Positions 33,041 through 33,553 of a DNA stretch of 33,553 nucleotides are shown here, one piece after another (positions within the stretch are counted from its first letter, which is position 1; each line of letters begins with the position of its first letter). This DNA comes from Flammeovirgaceae bacterium BBD 1991-12 (GTDB lineage: Bacteria; Bacteroidota; Bacteroidia; Cytophagales; Cyclobacteriaceae): assembly GCA_001657315.1 (NCBI GenBank), contig LYSV01000153.1, positions 9,835 to 43,387 on the forward strand, read 5' to 3'. The notes beneath the pieces were generated by a model. The model did not search any database. It was not told the origin of the DNA and saw nothing but the letters and a program-made list of their open reading frames with translations. The position numbers were made by a program, and so were the translations under genes.

Positions 33041-33553
33041 ATGAAAAGTTATAAAAATAAAGCGATAAAGATCCTCTGCCTGACAATGTTCATGGCAACC
33101 ATGCTGGGTTGCGATGACTTTCTGAATATCAATGACGATCCCAATGTTTCAACACAATTGAATCTGCCCAATACGCTGGGGTTTGCTCAGGTATCCCTGA
33201 CTTCCAATCTTTTGGAAGCGTTTAACACGAACGCGGGTTCATTTACAAGGATGTGGTACACAACCGGCATCCGTGATTATGATCAAAACCAGGGCACCTA
33301 CAGTACTTCCTGGACAGACATCTATGCCGGCCCTCTGGCAGATCTGCAAATTATCATCGACGAAACTTCAGAACAGGACTCAGGTTACAGTGGTATAGCC
33401 CGGTTACTCAAAGCCTATGGATTCAGCATACTGACCGATCTTTTTGGAGATGTGCCCTATTTTGAAGCCGCCAATCCCGAAATACCCTTTGCTGATCTTG
33501 ATAATGGAGCTTCCATTTACACGGACCTCCTCCCCCAGATCGATCTGGCCATT
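33041..33553 (+). CDS. SusD-like surface lipoprotein, N-terminal part
   Basis: The first 171 residues are present; the gene continues past the window. A lipoprotein signal ends at Cys24 (ATMLGCDDFLNINDDPN), and the stretch CDDFLNIN(D)DPN is the usual opening of the SusD/RagB-like family that pairs with SusC. A TPR-like helical region follows, including the conserved RLLKAYGFSILTDLFGDVPY. SusD proteins sit as a lid on SusC and bind the ligand. Only 12 bases separate the two genes, so they share a transcript. Confidence 0.93.
   Translation, partial: MKSYKNKAIKILCLTMFMATMLGCDDFLNINDDPNVSTQLNLPNTLGFAQVSLTSNLLEAFNTNAGSFTRMWYTTGIRDYDQNQGTYSTSWTDIYAGPLADLQIIIDETSEQDSGYSGIARLLKAYGFSILTDLFGDVPYFEAANPEIPFADLDNGASIYTDLLPQIDLAI

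Noticed and set aside
1-33553. CRISPR arrays, tRNA/rRNA genes, insertion sequences, prophage
   Set aside because: No regularly spaced repeats, cloverleaf or rRNA-like stretches, transposase, integrase or phage proteins were recognised.

Overview
The window looks like chromosomal DNA of a free-living member of the Bacteroidota, probably of the Cytophagales/Cytophagia type. This rests on a SusC/SusD-like pair, CarboxypepD_reg domains, LytS/LytTR two-component genes, a DUF4143 ATPase, signal peptides ending in AQ, and Bacteroidota-type promoters (TTG, 20 bases, TAnnTTTG) at several genes. Shine-Dalgarno sequences are generally poor. Species cannot be told from the sequence. No rRNA, tRNA, CRISPR array, insertion sequence or prophage gene was seen.

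Layout. 1-9.4 kb is an accessory stretch of small, mostly independent genes. It holds the end of a CarboxypepD_reg protein that appears fused to a hydrolase, a frameshifted membrane-anchored esterase, a VapBC-type toxin-antitoxin pair, a CPBP protease and an orphan degenerate histidine-kinase-like protein. It continues with a Crp-family regulator, an exported dehalogenase-like hydrolase, a frameshifted DinB-like gene, a tight SRPBCC-VOC-SRPBCC operon and an outer-membrane beta-barrel-like protein. 9.5-12.8 kb is a minus-strand operon: a SUMF1-domain protein, a Tat-exported Gfo/Idh/MocA oxidoreductase and a Tat-exported hydroxypyruvate-isomerase-like protein. Divergent to it lies a lipoprotein with eight CxxCH haem motifs, HEAT-like repeats and TPRs. 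15.4-16.4 kb is a divergent HxlR regulator/SRPBCC pair sharing a perfect 16-bp inverted repeat that overlaps both promoters. 16.6-19.9 kb is a LytS/LytTR two-component operon divergent from a BamA/D15-like outer-membrane protein.

20.1-29.4 kb is a carbohydrate core: glycogen phosphorylase, transketolase (frameshifted as written), 6-phosphogluconate dehydrogenase, glucose-6-phosphate dehydrogenase and 6-phosphogluconolactonase. Together these link storage glucan breakdown to the oxidative and non-oxidative pentose phosphate pathway. An AT-rich DUF4143 ATPase gene, probably acquired, sits between transketolase and gnd. 29.7 kb to the end starts a SusC/SusD-like outer-membrane uptake locus, with SusD cut by the window end.

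Points that stand out: three reading-frame breaks, all explicable as 1-2 base deletions in short repeats (1199-2151, 6630-7114, 21954-23973), which raises a choice between real decay and sequence error; a transketolase whose cofactor-site His is Pro; the divergent HxlR operator; the toxin-antitoxin operator built around its -7 box; tandem related hairpins after the BamA-like gene; and the octahaem-HEAT-TPR lipoprotein facing the SUMF1/MocA/isomerase operon. No single locus is clearly a new defence or mobile system. The best candidates for undescribed biology are the degenerate kinase-like protein and the octahaem lipoprotein with its divergent operon.
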